DNA from: Garcia nutans
Lineage: Eukaryota > Streptophyta > Magnoliopsida > Malpighiales > Euphorbiaceae
Direction: 5' to 3'
Length of the DNA stretch: 64,000 bases
Assembly: GCA_947685225.1 (NCBI GenBank)
Contig: CANTUV010000010.1
Span: forward strand, 6,634,001-6,698,000
Positions 62,301 to 64,000 of this stretch are shown in pieces (position 1 is the first letter of the stretch; the number at the start of each line of letters is the position of its first letter). Both the position numbers and the translations under genes were made by a program. The notes under the pieces were generated by a model. It ran no database searches. It saw only the letters and a list, made by a program, of their open reading frames with translations, and was not told the origin of the DNA.

Positions 62301-64000
62301 ACATCGCTAAAGACCAAAGGAAACTACCTGTCTCCTTTCTGACGTCAATTGAGGAATGGATAACCGTATCACTTCTCCATCATTATTTGGTGTCAAACCA
62401 AGACCAGAGCTTACAATGGCCTTCTCTATAGACTTTAGGCTGCACGTCAGGAAGTTACAAAAATCAGCAAAGGCAACATGACAAACTTAAATTATTTTTG
62501 GAGGTACTCCTGCAAATTTCCAATTCAAACAGATCAAAAAAAAAATTCTGTTTTATGAGTGGCCAAAAATGCAACATACCCAAACAGTATAAAGAAAATA
62601 TTGATTTCTATCTATGGTTTCACAACATGTTCGATGCTCTCAGTAAATGAAAATCCCATGAAAACTGCATGTCAATAGCCCCTACTTGATAGAACTTAGC
62701 GGACAACAGGTATGCCACACTTTTTATATGCATGCTATCATATGTCTACCATGGAAGAGCAAATAAGCCTGGTACAATGATCCAAAAATATCCCCAATTT
62801 TTTCTGTCCTTAGGTTTTGCAATACCTGGATTTGTCATATGGCTGGACCAAAAGAGAACTTGCATCAGGAGTACTGATTTGAGCTATGCTTTTCAAACTG
62901 ACTGGACTTCCATAATACTCCACCTGTTAATACATAGTTTCATAGCTTTTCCAATAAAAAGCAAATTGACAGAACAGAAAAAAATTATACCAGTAGACAT
63001 TCCATAACAAGTGTTGCACACGCCACCTCATGTTTTCTAAGTTAAAGACTGATTGCATGTCTAAAAAAGAAGAAATTTAAAACAAATTGAATGTAAACAT
63101 TAACAAAAAAAAGTTATGTAGCTCATATTATCTGACGTCATTTGCCTAAATATATATATATATATATGAATGAGGAATAGAAAAAGGCTACATACATTTA
63201 TATGAAAATGAACATATATGTAACATGTGTTTGCGTGTGAGAAAACAAAGCAATTATATTTTTTTCCCTCACTGAAATAGTTCTTCCCACAGCACAATCC
63301 ACCTAATCAGATTAGATTGAGCTAACATGCACCGAGCTTCTCTTTATTTGAGAATATCAAATGCAGCTAAATTATGCTAAAGATTTGCCTTACACAGCAA
63401 TGAAGCAAAACAATTAATCAAATATGACATGCTTATCCTTTCCAACTCTAGAACTTATTTCTTTGTGCATAAGAACATAAAATTTTCTGCTTATCCAGAG
63501 GAACAGATATATTTTCAAATCAAGGAGATAAGGCTGTTGGAACCTGCACCTGCAACTGATACAACACAACTATATGTTGTACGCCAGCAGAGCTAAGGGT
63601 ATCATCGCACCAAAAAGAGAAAACGTCTTTTGGCATTTGTATCACAAATGCAATTGCACAAATCTAAAAATAGATTTATACCTCGATCTTATCTAACATT
63701 GCTGGGTTTGCTCTGCCCGTCCTTACAGAATTAAAATTGGTGCGAACTGTTTCAATAGTCTTTTCCATCCTTGCTTTCTGAAAAAAACCAACATTCTCAA
63801 TCACTCCTTTGGGAGAAGAAAGAAAAGTTCAAGGAGATCTTAAACTCTGGCCAATCTAAACACATGGAAAATCTTACAGAACCAATTACCAAAAGCACTT
63901 ACAGCATCTTTCTCAATGGAGGACTTCTCAGCTTCAATTTCTTCGATGGTTGCACACTTCACCACTACTCTTCTGCTTCTTACAGAACAATGTATGCATA
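58797..64000 (-). CDS. RRF: Plastid ribosome recycling factor, 5' end beyond the window (nine exons seen)
   Basis: RRF splits post-termination ribosomes with EF-G; this form serves plastid translation. Exons in transcript order: 64000-63903 (partial), 63777-63682, 62923-62826, 62439-62328, 61504-61463, 60755-60699, 60535-60485, 60036-59980 and 58814-58797. All are GT..AG with matching phases. The reading passes from presequence residues (RSRRVVVKCATIEEIEAEKS) into the RRF domain: RMEKTIETVRTNFNSVRTGR, ANPAMLDKIEVEYYGSPVSL, SIAQISTPDASSLLVQPYDK, LTPNNDGEVIRLSIPQLTSE, VALRNIRRDALKAYEKLEK and KLIDEYMKKIDTVYKQKEK. The final exon is 18 nt (ELLKV and stop), after a 1,165-nt intron that contains TIR element copy 2. 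No lesion is visible. The presequence and start codon lie outside. Confidence 0.95.
59072..59667. mobile_element. Non-autonomous TIR element, copy 2, in the last RRF intron
   Basis: This 596-bp relative of 13272-13881 reads in the same direction. Its ends are perfect 17-bp inverted repeats (GGGTGTTTCTCAAAACT and AGTTTTGAGAAACACCC). Between them are the same body and two TTA arrays (about 59339-59370 and 59374-59401) separated by a few bases. The flanks (ATTTTGA left, TCTTTAT right) show no clear target duplication. It lies in an intron of a gene on the opposite strand. Confidence 0.85.

Overview
The window is nuclear DNA of a flowering plant, almost certainly a eudicot. Genes are split by AT-rich GT..AG introns, two products carry plastid-targeting presequences, and the spaces between genes are very AT-rich and full of plant-type transposon remains. 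Nothing in the sequence fixes the species. I read it as a core eudicot, possibly a rosid, but that is only an inference.

Left arm (1-31 kb). This is a run of co-oriented (+) genes: the last exons of an unidentified membrane protein; PRP18, a second-step splicing factor with one intron; the intronless psaD gene of photosystem I; a 12-exon SKIP17-like F-box/leucine-rich protein gene; a WDR5b-type WD40 gene broken by a 16-nt deletion and a premature TGA; and NAA20, the NatB N-terminal acetyltransferase, with six exons and one GC-AG intron. A 4.4-kb solo LTR with a 5-bp target duplication sits between the WDR5b pseudogene and NAA20.

Middle (31-54 kb). An intact 15-exon ent-copalyl diphosphate synthase gene lies on the minus strand. 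It encodes 802 residues and keeps the DIDD acid motif, the His/Asn base pair and the His typical of gibberellin-pathway enzymes. About 17 kb of AT-rich DNA without genes follows. It holds a hAT-type element with an 8-bp target duplication and a perfect 50-bp-arm hairpin inside it, several small tandem duplications, microsatellites and a dead LINE fragment.

Right arm (54-64 kb). FAP1 (a chalcone-isomerase-fold, fatty-acid-binding plastid protein, + strand) converges on the plastid ribosome recycling factor gene (- strand, 5' end outside the window), which ends in an 18-nt micro-exon.

Gene order is the main large-scale signal. From memory of the Arabidopsis map, PSAD2-PRP18-NAA20 are neighbours on chromosome 1 (At1g03130-03150), WDR5b-SKIP17-PSAD1-GA1/CPS are neighbours on chromosome 4 (At4g02730-02780), and FAP1 and RRF are neighbours on chromosome 3 (At3g63170/63190). 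This window carries the two former sets interleaved in one block, as expected of an unduplicated ancestral arrangement. I found no CRISPR, operon, tRNA or rRNA, and no convincing new enzymatic system. The more notable items are the WDR5b decay, the two intronic copies of one TIR element, the hairpin inside the hAT element, and a periodic array of paired motifs in the solo LTR.
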